DNA of 64,000 bases, taken from positions 51,639 through 115,638 of the forward strand of contig NZ_AMZB01000126.1 of NCBI RefSeq assembly GCF_000313755.1, read 5' to 3'. The notes under the pieces are model-generated. The model made no database searches, was not told where the DNA came from, and saw nothing but the letters and a program-made list of their open reading frames with translations. This stretch comes from Pseudomonas nitroreducens TX1 (lineage in GTDB: Bacteria; Pseudomonadota; Gammaproteobacteria; Pseudomonadales; Pseudomonadaceae). The translations under genes and the position numbers were made by a program. Shown one piece after another: positions 32,758-42,429 of the stretch (positions within the stretch are counted from its first letter, which is position 1; every line of letters begins with the position of its first letter).

Positions 32758-34719
32758 TCAGCGCACCAGATGCAGGAACTGCAGGTGGCGCTCGTACTGG
32801 TCGAGCATGTCGTTGATGATCTGCTCCTTGCTGTAGCCCATCAGGTCATAGTCCTGGCTGCCTTCGGAGAGGTGCACCTCGGCGCGGAAGTAGCGGCGGT
32901 TCTTCAGGTGCAGGCCGCCCATGCCGGCACGGGCGAAGGAGGGGGTGAAGTAGCCGCGCATCGAGACCTGGTAGAGGAACGGATGCTGCGCGCCGTGGCC
33001 GATCTCCAGGCCGATCTCCAGGTTGCTCAGGTCCAGGTCGGAATCCACCTGCAGGCCCTTCTCGCGAAACACCTCGCAGACCTCGGTGATCGCCGGGGTG
33101 ACCACGTCGACCATGTAGCGGTACACCTCGTCGCGGGTGGGGAAGTGCACCGCCTGGGAGATGCGCCGCTTCCAGCCGCCGGGCTTGGCCGAGGGCGGCG
33201 CCAGTGAATGGGTGCGCGCGCGCTGGCGCTGGGACTCCAGGTAGAAGGCCTTGTGCAGGCCCCACATCATCAGCAGCAGGATGAGCGAGAAGGGCAGCGA
33301 GGTCAGCACCACGGCTGACTTCAGCGCATCGATGCTGCCGGCGAACAGCAGGCCGCCGGTGACCAGTGCGGTGGCCACGCCCCAGAACACCCGCAGCCAC
33401 TTAGGGCCATCGTCGTCGGCGCTGCCGCCTTGGGCGGAGAGGGTGGAGAGCACCACGGTGCCGGAGTCCGCCGAAGTGACGAAGAAGACGAAGCTCACCA
33501 GCACCGTCACCGCGATCACCACGCGGCTGGCCGGGTAGTTCTGCAGCATCTGGTAGAGCGCCATCGACGGGTCGGCGATGGCCACGCGGCCCAGCTCGCT
33601 GAAGCCGTGATTGAGCACCTGGTCCAGGGCGCTGTTGCCGAAGATCGACATCCAGGCGAGGGTGAAGCCGAGCGGGATGAACAGCACGCCGAAGACGAAT
33701 TCCCGGATCGTTCGCCCGCGCGAGATGCGCGCGATGAACAGGCCGACGAAGGGCGCCCAGGCGATCCACCAGGCCCAGTAGAACACCGTCCAGCCGCCCA
33801 GCCAGTCACTGCCTTCCTGGCCGTAGGCATAGAGGTCGAAACTCTTGGTGGGCAGGGCGCCGAGGTAGTCGCCGATGTTCTGCACCAGGGTGTTGAGCAG
33901 GTGCTGGGTGGGGCCGGCGAACAGCACGAAGAGCAGCAGCGCGCAGGCCAGCAGCATGTTGATGTCCGACAGCAGGCGGATGCCCTTGTCGACGCCGGAC
34001 ACGGCGACCAGGATGGCCGCGCCCATCATCAGCGCGATCAGGGTCATCTGCACCGGATGGCTATGGGCGACGCCGAAGAGGAAGTCCAGCCCGGCGTTGA
34101 GCTGCAGCACGCCGAAGCCCATGTCCGCGCCCAGGCCGAACACCGTGGCGATGATGCCGAAGCAGTCCACCGTGTAGCCAATGGGGCCGTTGATGCGCTT
34201 GCCGATCAGCGGGTAGAGCGCCGAGCGCAGCGCCAGCGGCAGGTTATGGCGGTAGGCGAAATAGGCCAGCGCCATCGCCACCAGGGCGAACACGCCCCAG
34301 CCGTGCAGGCCCCAGTGTAGGAACAGCAGCTGCATGGCCTGGCGCGCCGCTTCCGGAGTCCCGGCTTCACCTTGCGGTGGCTGGGCGAAGTGGGTCAGTG
34401 GCTCGGACACGCAGAAAAAGAACAGGGTGATGCTGATGCCCGCGGCGAACAGCATGCCGGCCCAGGACAGGTAGCTGAATTCCGGCTCGTCGTGGTCGGC
34501 ACCGAGCTTGATCTTTCCGTAGCCGGAAAGCGCGGTGACCACCACGAAGATCAGGTACAGCGTCATCGCCATCAGGTAGTACCAGCCGACAGTGTCGGCG
34601 GCCCAGGACTGTGCGGCGAGCAGCCATTCACCGGCCTGTTGCGGCTGGGCGATGACGATCAGGGCGAAGAGCAGGATCAGCGCGGCCGCACCGTAGAAGA
34701 CCGGCGGGTTCATGCGCAT
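32758..34719 (-). CDS. betT: BCCT choline/betaine transporter
   Basis: The 653-residue protein has twelve membrane helices with the BCCT signature in the order WTVFYWAWWIAWAPFVGLFI then ARISRGRTIREF. It also has a long cytoplasmic C-terminal domain (about 520-653) as in osmoregulated BetT. It imports choline or glycine betaine with protons or sodium. The start is uncertain: ATG 34719 and 34713 are both close to the first helix; ATG 34803 would add 28 residues without a ribosome site. The symbol is chosen by overall similarity. Confidence 0.82.
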   Translation of the reverse strand: MRMNPPVFYGAAALILLFALIVIAQPQQAGEWLLAAQSWAADTVGWYYLMAMTLYLIFVVVTALSGYGKIKLGADHDEPEFSYLSWAGMLFAAGISITLFFFCVSEPLTHFAQPPQGEAGTPEAARQAMQLLFLHWGLHGWGVFALVAMALAYFAYRHNLPLALRSALYPLIGKRINGPIGYTVDCFGIIATVFGLGADMGFGVLQLNAGLDFLFGVAHSHPVQMTLIALMMGAAILVAVSGVDKGIRLLSDINMLLACALLLFVLFAGPTQHLLNTLVQNIGDYLGALPTKSFDLYAYGQEGSDWLGGWTVFYWAWWIAWAPFVGLFIARISRGRTIREFVFGVLFIPLGFTLAWMSIFGNSALDQVLNHGFSELGRVAIADPSMALYQMLQNYPASRVVIAVTVLVSFVFFVTSADSGTVVLSTLSAQGGSADDDGPKWLRVFWGVATALVTGGLLFAGSIDALKSAVVLTSLPFSLILLLMMWGLHKAFYLESQRQRARTHSLAPPSAKPGGWKRRISQAVHFPTRDEVYRYMVDVVTPAITEVCEVFREKGLQVDSDLDLSNLEIGLEIGHGAQHPFLYQVSMRGYFTPSFARAGMGGLHLKNRRYFRAEVHLSEGSQDYDLMGYSKEQIINDMLDQYERHLQFLHLVR

Positions 34720-34899
34720 GGCGGGGGAGGGTGATACGGACGGGGAGGATTGTGCAACGGACAAAACGGGCGGGGTCCCTCGAAATTTTCCTTGAACAAG
34801 CATTCAATGAAAACACGATTGAGCCCGAAAAGGCCAATCCGCGGGACCGATGGTCCCGCCGCCGGCCCTGTGTGAGGGCCGAGCGGAGCGGGTACTGCT

Positions 34900-35019
34900 T
34901 TACTTGCGACGGTTCTTTTTCGCCTCACGGATCTCACGGCGTTCCGGGTCGGCCTTCACGGGCGCGGTCAGGAAAGCGGTGGCGGCGAAGAAGTTGGCAA
35001 GAGCGGCAAAGCTGGTCAC
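34900..35019 (-). CDS. Small basic protein, 39 aa
   Basis: GTG 35019 with GGAG six bases upstream opens 39 codons. The peptide starts with a hydrophobic Ala/Phe stretch (SFAALANFFAATAFLTAP) and ends with a charged helix (PERREIREAKKNRRK). It looks like a one-helix membrane peptide with a basic tail. It resembles short Pseudomonas proteins left unannotated elsewhere; function unknown. Confidence 0.55.
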   Translation of the reverse strand: MTSFAALANFFAATAFLTAPVKADPERREIREAKKNRRK

Positions 35020-35485
35020 GGTAGTCTCCAATGGCGCCGGGGAAAATGGGTCCCGACCGCCTGTTAGCCATTTTCCCTGAAGATTGTGACAAAAAGAAGT
35101 GAATGGTCTTGATGGAAGGTATTGAGGCGGTCGATGAGACTGCTTTCATGTTGTTTTGCGGTAAATAGTCCTGTTTTTGACTTGTTGCTCAGGATTCCCT
35201 CTCGCAAACCTTCAGGTCGACGAAGCCTTTCACTGCGACCATTCGTCGCCAAAGGTGAAACGGTTCAGCGCCACGTCTGACTTCGACGCGATAAACGGCT
35301 GTCACCCGCGCGAAACAGGTTGCTGCATAGCACAGTTCCCGAACTAGAGCGTCCTCGAGTCTTAAAACTTGAACGGATGTGCAATATTTCGTGAAAAACA
35401 TGTGAAATGACTATGGCGATTGACTCGCCGATTCCGTTAGTCTCCCCCGGCAGGACAAAAAACCACCAACAGGGAGCATCTCGAG
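35020..35485. other. Gene-free region before lipoprotein gene
   Basis: No reading frame in these 466 bases has a ribosome site and plausible protein. The part near 35340-35410 is relatively AT-rich and should hold the promoter of the 35486 lipoprotein gene; leftward frames there are judged chance. Confidence 0.5.
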
Positions 35486-35821
35486 ATGGACTTCAAACGC
35501 ATCGCCATTGCCACTGCACTCTTCGCTTCGCTGGCCGGTTGCCAGACCATGACCACCAACCAGGCCATCGTTCCGCTGCAGGCCGCTACCGCTCAGATGA
35601 TCGGTCTGGCCTCCTCCGACGAGCTGGTAGTCAGCGACGTCAAAGCCGGCCAGCCGGATGCCCTGGGTGGCCAGGAACTCTCCTACGTCGCCACCACCAC
35701 CAAAGGCCGTGTGTTCAACTGCACCTCGCGCATGATGCCGGGCCTGCTGACCGATCCGGCCAAGCTGACCAACCCGTCGTGCACTCCGGTGGTTGCTCAC
35801 TCGAACACCGCTACCAAGTAA
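35486..35821 (+). CDS. Small lipoprotein, 111 aa
   Basis: The signal MDFKRIAIATALFASLAGC ends in lipobox LAGC, so Cys19 should be lipidated. The mature part contains a predicted beta-rich domain (IGLASSDELVVSDVKAGQPD, LSYVATTTKGRVFNC) with two further Cys (FNCTS, PSCTP) that may form a disulfide. ATG 35486 has GGGAG upstream. No known domain is recognised. Confidence 0.8.
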   Translation: MDFKRIAIATALFASLAGCQTMTTNQAIVPLQAATAQMIGLASSDELVVSDVKAGQPDALGGQELSYVATTTKGRVFNCTSRMMPGLLTDPAKLTNPSCTPVVAHSNTATK

Positions 35822-35887
35822 GCCCCAGCAGCATGCTGTCGCCCGTGCGCGCCCTTCGGGGCGCGCTGGCGACTACAGCGCGGCGAC

Positions 35888-36829
<942 letters not shown>

Positions 36830-36848
36830 GGTGTTTCTCCTTCTGCTT

Positions 36849-38039
36849 CTACAGCGCGTCCAGCGCCTGCAGGAAATCCTGGACGATATCTTGGCTGTCC
36901 TCGATGCCCACCGAGACGCGAATGGTGCCGTCGTGGATGTCCAGCGCGGTCAGGGCCTCGGCGGATAGCGCGCGGTGCGAGGTCTTGCCGGGGTGGGTGA
37001 TGCTGCTGGCGACGCCGGCCAGCGATGGAGCGAAAGCGGCCAATTGCAGCTCGCCGATCAGCGTGTCGACCTGATCAAGACCACCCTTCAAGGTGAAGCT
37101 CAACATGCCCGAATGGCCCTTGCGGAACAGCCGCTGCGCCAACTCGAAGTCCGGATGCGAAGGCAGGCCGGGGTAGAACACGCGGGCCACCTGCGGATGT
37201 GCTTCGAGGGCTTCGGCCAGCGCCTGGGCGTTCTGCGAGTGGGCCTTCATGCGCAGGGCCAGGGTCTTCGCGCCGCGGAAATTCAGCCAGCTCTCGAAGG
37301 GGCTGGCGCTGCCGCCGGCATTGATCTGGAAGCGTCGCGCGGCGGCAATCCACTGGGCGTCGCCCACCAGCGCGCCGCCCATGGCGTCGCTATGGCCGTT
37401 GAGGTACTTGGTGGTGCTGTGGACCACCAGGTCGGCGCCGTCGCGCAGCGGCTGGTAGAGCACCGGCGAGAGGAAGGTGTTGTCCACCAGCAGCTTGAGA
37501 CCGTGGCGATGGGTGAGGGCGGCCAGCGCCGGCACGTCGCTCACGCGCACCAGCGGGTTGGAGGCGGTCTCGGTGTAGATCAGCTTGGTGCTCGGGGTGA
37601 TCGCGGCTTCCACCGCCGCCAGGTCGTTGAGGTCGAGCAGGGTGGAGGCGATGCCGAAGCGGGTCAGCTCCCTCTCGATCAGGCTTTGGGTGGTGCCGTA
37701 CAGCTCGCGGCTGGCGATCAGGTGGTCGCCGGCGCCCAGTACACCCAGCAGCGCAGCGGAAATGGCCGCCATGCCGGAGGCGGAGAACAGTGCGTCCTCG
37801 CCGCCCTCCAGTTCGCGCAGCAGCTCCTCCACGGCGCTGTGGTTGGGGTTGCCGATGCGCGTGTACATGTAGTTGTCGGGGTTGCCGGCAAGGAAGTCAT
37901 CGACCTGTTCCAGGGAGTCGTAGACGAACACCGAGCTCTGGTAGATCGGCTGGCTCTTGGCGCGGGTGATCATGCGCCGGTCGGCATCGTGGCCGGCATG
38001 CACGGAGCGGGTGGAGGGGCCTTTGGCGTGGTCGCTCAT
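36849..38039 (-). CDS. PLP-dependent trans-sulfuration enzyme (Cys/Met family)
   Basis: The 396-residue enzyme belongs to the cystathionine gamma-synthase/gamma-lyase/methionine gamma-lyase family. PLP Lys211 is in [22 protein letters not shown] (58-67) and SSGM-like SASGMAAIS (87-95) bind cofactor phosphate. The exact reaction cannot be fixed; absence of clear MetB specificity residues and the metQ neighbour favour a methionine or cystathionine lyase-type role in sulfur scavenging. It lies 20 bases before the activator gene and 118 bases after metQ. Confidence 0.85.
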   Translation of the reverse strand: MSDHAKGPSTRSVHAGHDADRRMITRAKSQPIYQSSVFVYDSLEQVDDFLAGNPDNYMYTRIGNPNHSAVEELLRELEGGEDALFSASGMAAISAALLGVLGAGDHLIASRELYGTTQSLIERELTRFGIASTLLDLNDLAAVEAAITPSTKLIYTETASNPLVRVSDVPALAALTHRHGLKLLVDNTFLSPVLYQPLRDGADLVVHSTTKYLNGHSDAMGGALVGDAQWIAAARRFQINAGGSASPFESWLNFRGAKTLALRMKAHSQNAQALAEALEAHPQVARVFYPGLPSHPDFELAQRLFRKGHSGMLSFTLKGGLDQVDTLIGELQLAAFAPSLAGVASSITHPGKTSHRALSAEALTALDIHDGTIRVSVGIEDSQDIVQDFLQALDAL

Positions 38040-38157
38040 GGCAGGTCCTTGGGAAAGAAAAACGCCGGTGGAACCTGCCCACCGGCGTCGAAGCGGGTGC
38101 GCCCAAGGCGCGCCCAGCGTGGGAGTCGTTGCGCCCGACAGTCGGCCGGGCGACGGA

Positions 38158-38937
38158 TCAGAAGGCGGGCACCACGGCGCCGTTGTACTTCTTCTCGATG
38201 AAGGCTTTGACTTCCGGGCTGGTCAGGGCGGCGGAGAGCTTCTTCAGCGCATCGCTGTCCTTGTTGTCCGGGCGCGCCACCAGGTAGTTCACGTAGGGCG
38301 AGTTGCGGTCTTCGAGGACCAGCGCGTCCTTCACGGGGTTGAGCTTGGCTTCCAGCGCATAGTTGGTGTTGATCAGGTCCAGGTCGACCTGGTCCAGCAC
38401 GCGTGGCAGCAGGGCCGATTCCAGCTCCTTGAACTTCAGGTGCTTGGGGTTCTCGGCGATGTCTTTGGGGGTGGCCAGGGCGTTGCTCGGGTCCTTGAGC
38501 TTGATCACGCCGGCCTTCTGCAGCAGGAGCAGCGCGCGGCCGCTGTTGCTGCCTTCGTTGGGGATGGCAACGGTGGCGCCGTCAGGCAGCTGGTCGATGG
38601 ACTTGTACTTCTTCGAGTAGCCGCCGAAGGGCTCGACGTGCACGCCGGTCACGGTGACCAGGTGGGTGCCCTTGCCGGCATTGAAGTTGTCCAGGTACGG
38701 CTTGGTCTGGAAGTAGTTGGCGTCCAGGCGCTTCTCGGCGACCTGCACGTTGGGCTGCACGTAGTCGGTGAAGACCTTGATCTGAAGGTCCACGCCTTCC
38801 TTGGCCAGGGTCGGCTTGATCAGCTCGAGGATCTCGGCGTGGGGAATCGGGGTGGCAGCGACGACCAGCTTTTCGTTGGCGAAAGCGGAAGTGGTGAAGG
38901 CAGCGGCGAGGGCGGTCAGAAGCAGCAGCTTTTTCAT
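38158..38937 (-). CDS. metQ: MetQ/NlpA family methionine-binding protein
   Basis: The 259-residue precursor binds methionine or a related sulfur compound. It has the family features VAATPIPHAEILELIKP, FTDYVQPNVQV and GVHVEPFGGYSKKYKS. Its signal (MKKLLLLTALAAAFTTSAFA) ends in AFA without a lipobox Cys, so it is a soluble periplasmic protein here rather than a lipoprotein. No MetN/MetI genes follow; the partner transporter must be elsewhere. ATG 38937 has AAGGA upstream. It heads the leftward sulfur operon from an AT-rich promoter. Confidence 0.86.
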   Translation of the reverse strand: MKKLLLLTALAAAFTTSAFANEKLVVAATPIPHAEILELIKPTLAKEGVDLQIKVFTDYVQPNVQVAEKRLDANYFQTKPYLDNFNAGKGTHLVTVTGVHVEPFGGYSKKYKSIDQLPDGATVAIPNEGSNSGRALLLLQKAGVIKLKDPSNALATPKDIAENPKHLKFKELESALLPRVLDQVDLDLINTNYALEAKLNPVKDALVLEDRNSPYVNYLVARPDNKDSDALKKLSAALTSPEVKAFIEKKYNGAVVPAF

Positions 38938-39059
38938 TGCGGATGTCCTTGTGGGGCAGATGACCGCTGGCGTCCGGGCCGGCCGGGATGGGGCCTTCGT
39001 ACGGGCGGTGGATTCTTTTCCGCGGCTCATTCGGCAGCGGTTGCAGTGAAAGCTACCCG

Positions 39060-39118
39060 GTCTTGTTATTCCAATAAAATATTAATTTTTCATTTTCATA
39101 TTCGATTTTGTTCATATG
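39060..39118 (-). promoter_or_regulatory. AT-rich promoter island for metQ operon
   Basis: About 58 bases of strongly AT-rich DNA (AATAAAATATTAATTTTTCA and on) lie 120-180 bases upstream of metQ. The contrast with surrounding GC-rich DNA and the similarity to the tau promoter island suggest a sulfur-starvation activator site. Confidence 0.5.
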
Positions 39119-39223
39119 GCGGCCAGTGTGCGTCCTGGGACAAGCTGTCGCGCGACACCCCGTCGCGCGGCAACCCACCACGCCGGATTGCGCGGGGCTG
39201 CGGCGTAATATCTCTTTGCTTCA

Positions 39224-39237
39224 TTGAGCGGCGTCAA
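39224..39237 (+). promoter_or_regulatory. Anr/FNR-like box upstream of cioAB
   Basis: TTGAGCGGCGTCAA has the TTGA-N6-TCAA symmetry of Anr/Dnr/FNR sites and lies 160 bases before cioA. In P. aeruginosa Anr lowers CIO expression at low oxygen, so control here is plausible but inferred from the motif only. Confidence 0.45.
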
Positions 39238-39396
39238 TGCGCAATGCAGGCCATTCTGTCTGTAGCGAAATGAAGTCGAACCGGCAGCAGACCGGCGGGC
39301 TCGAAAACACGTCACGCAAGAACGCCCTGCGCATGCGCAAGGTACGGTGCCCGGCCCTTTACGTGAGGCCGGCGTCAGCCTGAAAGAGGAATCGTC

Positions 39397-40836
39397 ATGT
39401 TCGGATTGGAGGCGCTCGACCTGGCTCGGATCCAGTTCGCCTTTACCGTGTCCTTCCACATCATCTTCCCGGCCATCACCATCGGCCTCGCCAGCTACCT
39501 GGCGGTGCTCGAAGGCTTGTGGCTGAAGACCGGCGATGAGGTCTACCGCGATCTCTATCACTTCTGGTCGAAGATATTCGCCGTCAACTTCGGCATGGGC
39601 GTGGTCTCCGGCCTCGTCATGGCCTACCAGTTCGGCACCAACTGGAGCGCATTCTCGGCGTTCGCCGGGAGCGTTACCGGCCCGCTGCTGACCTACGAAG
39701 TGCTCACGGCATTCTTCCTCGAAGCCGGCTTCCTCGGCGTCATGCTCTTCGGCTGGCACCGCGTCGGCCCGGGCCTGCATTTCTTCGCCACCGTCATGGT
39801 GGCGATCGGCACGCTGATCTCGACCTTCTGGATTCTCGCCTCCAACAGCTGGATGCAGACCCCGCAGGGCCACGAGATCATCAACGGCATCGTGGTGCCG
39901 GTGGACTGGCTGGCAATCATCTTCAACCCGTCCTTCCCCTATCGCCTGCTGCACATGGCGATCGCCTCGTTCGTTGCCACCGCCTTCTTCGTCGGCGCCT
40001 CGGCGGCCTGGCACCTGTTGCGCGGCCGCGACAACCCGGCGATCCGCAAGATGCTCTCGATGGCCATGTGGATGGCGCTGATCGTCGCGCCCATCCAGGC
40101 CATGGTGGGCGACGCCCATGGTTTGAACACGCTCCAGCACCAGCCGGCGAAGATCGCCGCCATCGAAGGCCACTGGGACAACAGTGAAGGCGGCCCGACG
40201 CCGCTGATCCTGGTCGGCTGGCCTGACATGGAGCGCGAGGAAACCCGCTTCAAGATCGAGATCCCGGTACTGGGCAGCCTGATCCTGAACCACAGCCTGA
40301 CCGAGCCGATCCCGGCACTGAAAGACTTCCCGAAGGCTGACCGGCCCAACTCCACCATCATCTTCTGGTCGTTCCGCGTCATGGTCGGCCTGGGGCTGCT
40401 GATGATCCTGATCGGCGTGTGGAGCGTCTGGCTGCGCTGGCGCAAGCGGCTCTACGCGAACCGCGCGTTCCTGCACCTGGTGCTGTGGATGGGGCCGTCC
40501 GGCCTGATCGCGATCCTCGCCGGCTGGTTCACCACCGAGATCGGTCGCCAACCCTGGGTGGTGTACGGGCTGATGCGCACCTCCGATGCGGTGTCCAATC
40601 ACAGCGTCACGCAGATGAGCCTGACCCTGGTGATGTTCGTGCTGGTGTATTTCACGCTGTTCGGCGTGGGCATCGGCTACATGATGCGCCTGGTGCGCAA
40701 AGGCCCGGTCACTCACGAAGGCCGCGAAACCAGCCACGGCGGTGCAGGCCAGAAACGCACCCCGGCCCGGCCGCTGTCGGCGGCCGAAGAGGGCCTGGAA
40801 GATGGCGACAGCGACAGCCTGGAAGGGAGGAACTGA
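39397..40836 (+). CDS. cioA: Cyanide-insensitive quinol oxidase subunit I
   Basis: The 479-residue membrane protein is the bd-type oxidase subunit I with the N-terminal FTVSFHIIFPAITIGLASYL (His ligand) and about nine helices. The Q-loop is short, marking the CIO class rather than E. coli CydAB. With CioB it oxidises ubiquinol and reduces O2 even with cyanide present. A ribosome site (AAAGAGG) precedes ATG 39397; cioB follows after 3 bases. Confidence 0.93.
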   Translation: MFGLEALDLARIQFAFTVSFHIIFPAITIGLASYLAVLEGLWLKTGDEVYRDLYHFWSKIFAVNFGMGVVSGLVMAYQFGTNWSAFSAFAGSVTGPLLTYEVLTAFFLEAGFLGVMLFGWHRVGPGLHFFATVMVAIGTLISTFWILASNSWMQTPQGHEIINGIVVPVDWLAIIFNPSFPYRLLHMAIASFVATAFFVGASAAWHLLRGRDNPAIRKMLSMAMWMALIVAPIQAMVGDAHGLNTLQHQPAKIAAIEGHWDNSEGGPTPLILVGWPDMEREETRFKIEIPVLGSLILNHSLTEPIPALKDFPKADRPNSTIIFWSFRVMVGLGLLMILIGVWSVWLRWRKRLYANRAFLHLVLWMGPSGLIAILAGWFTTEIGRQPWVVYGLMRTSDAVSNHSVTQMSLTLVMFVLVYFTLFGVGIGYMMRLVRKGPVTHEGRETSHGGAGQKRTPARPLSAAEEGLEDGDSDSLEGRN

Positions 40837-40839
40837 ATC

Positions 40840-41847
40840 ATGGGCATCGATCTTCCGCTGATCTGGGCGATCATCATCATCTTCGGGATCATGATGTACG
40901 TGGTCATGGACGGGTTCGATCTGGGCATCGGCATGCTCTACCCGTTCTTCAAGGACGAGAGCGACCGCGACGTAATGATGAACACCGTCGCTCCGGTCTG
41001 GGACGGTAACGAGACCTGGCTGGTGCTGGGCGGTGCGGCACTGTTCGGCGCCTTCCCGGTGGCGTATTCGGCCGTGCTCTCGGCGCTTTACCTGCCGCTG
41101 ATTCTGATGCTCGTCGGGCTGATCTTCCGCGGCGTGGCCTTCGAGTTCCGCTTCAAGGCGCGGGCCAACAAGCGTCACCTGTGGGACAAGTCGTTCATCG
41201 CCGGCTCCTTGGTCGCGACCTTCTTCCAGGGCGTGGCGCTGGGCGCCTTCATCGAAGGCATCCCGGTGCAGAACCGTGCGTTCGCTGGCGGCGCGCTGGA
41301 CTGGCTGGCGCCGTTCCCGCTGTTCTGCGGCCTGGGCCTGGTGGTGGCCTACACCCTGCTGGGCTGCACCTGGCTGATCATGAAGACCGAAGGCAAGCTG
41401 CAGGAGCGCATGCACGACCTGGCGCGCCCTCTGGCGCTGGTACTGCTGGCCGTGATCGGTGTCGTCAGCCTGTGGACCCCGCTGGCCCATGGCGAGATTG
41501 CCCAGCGCTGGTTCAGCCTGCCCAACCTGTTCTGGTTCCTGCCGGTGCCGCTGCTGGTGCTGCTGACCTTCTACAGCCTGCTGCGTTCGGTGGCGAACAA
41601 CGACCACGTGAAGCCTTTCGTGCTCACCCTGGTGCTGATCTTCCTGGGCTATAGCGGTTTGGGCATCAGCCTGTGGCCGAACATCGTGCCGCCGTCGCTG
41701 TCCATCTGGGACGCTGCCGCACCGCCGCAGAGCCAGGGTTTCATGCTGGTCGGCGCGCTGTTCATCATCCCCTTCATCCTCGGCTACACCGCCTGGAGCT
41801 ACTACGTGTTCCGCGGCAAGGTGAAGCATGGCGATGGCTACCACTAG
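40840..41847 (+). CDS. cioB: Cyanide-insensitive quinol oxidase subunit II
   Basis: The 335-residue subunit II has eight helices and the CydB-family start DLPLIWAIIIIFGIMMYVVM with GFDLGIGMLYPF right after. The motif WDGNETWLVLGGAALFGAFP is also conserved. It forms the heterodimeric CIO with CioA and is directly coupled to it. Confidence 0.93.
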   Translation: MGIDLPLIWAIIIIFGIMMYVVMDGFDLGIGMLYPFFKDESDRDVMMNTVAPVWDGNETWLVLGGAALFGAFPVAYSAVLSALYLPLILMLVGLIFRGVAFEFRFKARANKRHLWDKSFIAGSLVATFFQGVALGAFIEGIPVQNRAFAGGALDWLAPFPLFCGLGLVVAYTLLGCTWLIMKTEGKLQERMHDLARPLALVLLAVIGVVSLWTPLAHGEIAQRWFSLPNLFWFLPVPLLVLLTFYSLLRSVANNDHVKPFVLTLVLIFLGYSGLGISLWPNIVPPSLSIWDAAAPPQSQGFMLVGALFIIPFILGYTAWSYYVFRGKVKHGDGYH

Positions 41848-41858
41848 AGGTGCGCGCG

Positions 41859-42008
41859 ATGACTCATGAAGAGCAGGAGAAAGCACCGCTGCGCAAGCGG
41901 CTGGGCTGGCTGGTGCTGATCTGGGTACTGAGCGTCGCCGCCCTTGGCGTGGCGGCCTGGCTGATGCGCCTGTTCATGAGCGCGGCGGGGCTGGGCACGC
42001 CGCACTAG
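41859..42008 (+). CDS. DUF2474 small oxidase-associated peptide
   Basis: A 49-residue peptide with one membrane helix (WLVLIWVLSVAALGVAAWLM) follows cioB by 11 bases from ATG 41859. Position, length and the RKRLGW start match DUF2474 proteins that accompany CIO-type oxidases, analogous to CydX/CioZ in bd oxidases. It probably stabilises or completes the oxidase. Confidence 0.82.
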   Translation: MTHEEQEKAPLRKRLGWLVLIWVLSVAALGVAAWLMRLFMSAAGLGTPH

Positions 42009-42059
42009 CCCGCGCAATCGATCCCATCCGGGCGCCGTCCCCCGGCGCCCGTTCCCACC

Positions 42060-42092
42060 TCCCTCGCACGGTTTCGTGCGGGGGATTTTTTT
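42060..42092 (+). terminator. Terminator after cio operon
   Basis: CCTCGCAC and GTGCGGGG arms around a GGTTTC loop are followed by ATTTTTTT ending at 42092, an intrinsic terminator. Confidence 0.88.
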
Positions 42093-42115
42093 GTCCAGAT
42101 TCGGGATTGTTTTTT

Positions 42116-42408
42116 GTAGGAGCGAGCTTGCTCGCGAACAGGAATTGCCGGCTAACGCCGTCTTGCAGCCCTGCACCGAACGGTCCCCTCTCCCTTCAGG
42201 GGGAGGGCTAGGGAGGGGGCAGTCGCCCTAACATCGGGACATCGCTGTATTTCCCTCTCCCCAACCCTCTCCCTGAAGGGAGAGGGGGCGTCCGTGCCGG
42301 CTGATGCTGTCGTTCCATCCTGCGCCGATCGGTCCCCTCTCCCCTTGGGAGAGGGCTAGGGTGAGGACAATGCCTCGCACCAATGTTCGCGAGCAATCTC
42401 GCTCCTAC
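42116..42408. repeat. REP arms enclosing CCCTCTCCC palindromes
   Basis: A REP arm (GTAGGAGCGAGCTTGCTCGC, 42116) and an inverse arm ending at 42408 (one mismatch) enclose three CCCTCTCCC...GGGAGAGGG-type elements near 42182-42220, 42255-42290 and 42330-42365. The array fills the 421-base gap between the cio operon and the convergent MFS gene. Confidence 0.75.
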
Positions 42409-42429
42409 AGAGGCGGCGCTCGGGAGCGA

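Noticed and set aside
35189..35401. 70-codon leftward frame in the gap before the lipoprotein gene
   Set aside because: No ribosome site and sits across the likely promoter; translation looks random.
39112..41886. 924-codon open frame on the minus strand
   Set aside because: Antisense to cioA/cioB; His/Gln/Asp-rich low-complexity translation typical of a shadow frame.
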